A stretch of 64,000 nucleotides of DNA from Desulfobacteraceae bacterium (lineage in GTDB: Bacteria > Desulfobacterota > Desulfobacteria > Desulfobacterales > Desulfobacteraceae): positions 21,785 through 85,784 of the forward strand of contig JAAEMK010000464.1 in assembly GCA_024225635.1 (NCBI GenBank). The letters run 5' to 3'. The position numbers and the translations under genes are program-made. Shown piece by piece: positions 63,443 to 64,000 of the stretch (positions are counted from its first letter, which is position 1; each line of letters starts with the position of its first letter). The notes beneath the pieces were generated by a model. It was not told the DNA's origin and did no database searches. It saw only the letters and a list, made by a program, of their open reading frames with translations.

Positions 63443-64000
63443 CAGATATAATGATAAAATATGAAAAAATATTTTTCTGCTAAGCTCAAAACCACAAATG
63501 CACCAATGGAAATGCCCCAATAACCTGTTACCTTTACAACGAAAATCGTACAGATATCCTCTCCTTCCACGTTCCCAGCAGGGAAAAGCAACCACCGGGG
63601 GCTTCCATCCCAAGGAATTATGTCAAATCCCGTTCAGCTGAAAAATTGATCTTATACGGTGCGTCTTCCTGATGGTTTGTCAACAAGAGGGTTTATCTCC
63701 AATAAGCTTTGATCTGAGCACACCTTTACATGCGTCATTATTGTTGGTATTTGTACATTTTTTTTTAAAAATAGTCTTTTCCCCAATTTATTAGTGAAAA
63801 AGGCTATGTGAATAAATGATTAACACCATAATCGCTTTTGGGAGAATATATGAAAATTTTGGCATCCTTCATTTCCCGCTTTACACTTCATGCAAATTAA
63901 AATGATTTTTTGACGGGCAGGAGAATATTTTAAAAAATACTGTGAGCAGCACTCCATTCGGTGTACTTTAGAATTTGCGAAAAAAAAAGACTCCGGAGGG
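63443..64000. other. AT-rich right end without recognised genes
   Basis: Short open frames on both strands carry no family-like content. A 16-codon frame at about 63850 has a GGGAGAA site but ends at once. The next gene presumably lies outside the window. Confidence 0.5.

Noticed and set aside
31907-63705. TTTATCTCCAATAA occurs at 31907-31920 and 63692-63705, flanking the tail block as possible attachment repeats.
   Set aside because: A 14-base match in AT-rich DNA is expected by chance in a window this long, and neither copy lies in a tRNA end.
63850-63900. 16-codon frame with ribosome-site-like GGGAGAA near the right end.
   Set aside because: Too short, no context; cannot be supported as a gene.

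Overview
The window looks like a chromosomal segment of a Gram-negative, probably anaerobic Desulfobacterota (Desulfobacterales-like) bacterium. This taxon call is an inference. It rests on LPS-transport lptE together with futalosine-pathway mqnB, on several soluble REC/HD-GYP and hybrid kinase proteins, and on the style of the housekeeping genes. It has not been confirmed by database comparison.

Bases 1-30650 are ordinary core genome. A leftward group carries RNase G, a LysM-like membrane protein, yajC, secD, secF and a truncated lipoprotein gene. It is followed by rightward leuS-lptE, leftward rpsT, and a rightward cell-envelope group (murJ, ftsB-like, a small TPR-like gene, rhodanese, MauE/DoxX-like). 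Next come leftward M48 protease and ihfA. A leftward hybrid histidine kinase and rightward purB plus an HD-GYP response regulator leave a divergent promoter region. After a CheX-like/DUF3334 gene and a DUF2804/AMMECR1 pair lies a long, tightly overlapping leftward operon: ribF-def-fmt-rsmB-rpe-aroQ-mqnB-AI-2E-type permease-CBS. Two tRNA-Leu genes close this part.

Bases 30650-34350 are a degraded accessory zone. It holds a frameshifted, internally deleted tyrosine-integrase relic directly behind tRNA-Leu, a HigB/HigA-type toxin-antitoxin pair with a palindromic operator, a small AT-rich zinc-ribbon-like gene, gene-poor DNA with inverted repeats, and a helix-turn-helix protein with a Thr-Glu-Asp repeat linker.

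Bases 34350-63246 are the main discovery: a single rightward ~29-kb gene block encoding a contractile phage-tail-like particle without capsid, portal, terminase, lysis or AAA+ ATPase genes. The order (terminator-like, sheath, tube, chaperone-like, circularisation/gpU-like, tape measure, hub, spike, PAAR tip, gp25, gpJ, gpI) follows Mu/P2-type tails more closely than the classical Afp/PVC layout. Several parts are unusual: the putative terminator carries a lectin-like domain; two giant enzymes (a 1409-residue NHL-propeller zincin and a 1678-residue Amidase_3 protein) sit between tape measure and hub; the gpI baseplate protein is fused to a beta-propeller; and the 3' end carries two related Ig-like/helical proteins and one more unrecognised beta-rich protein. 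The block ends at a terminator hairpin beside tRNA-Gln, so the accessory region is bracketed by tRNA genes whose 3' ends point inward. The rest of the window is AT-rich and holds no gene I can support.
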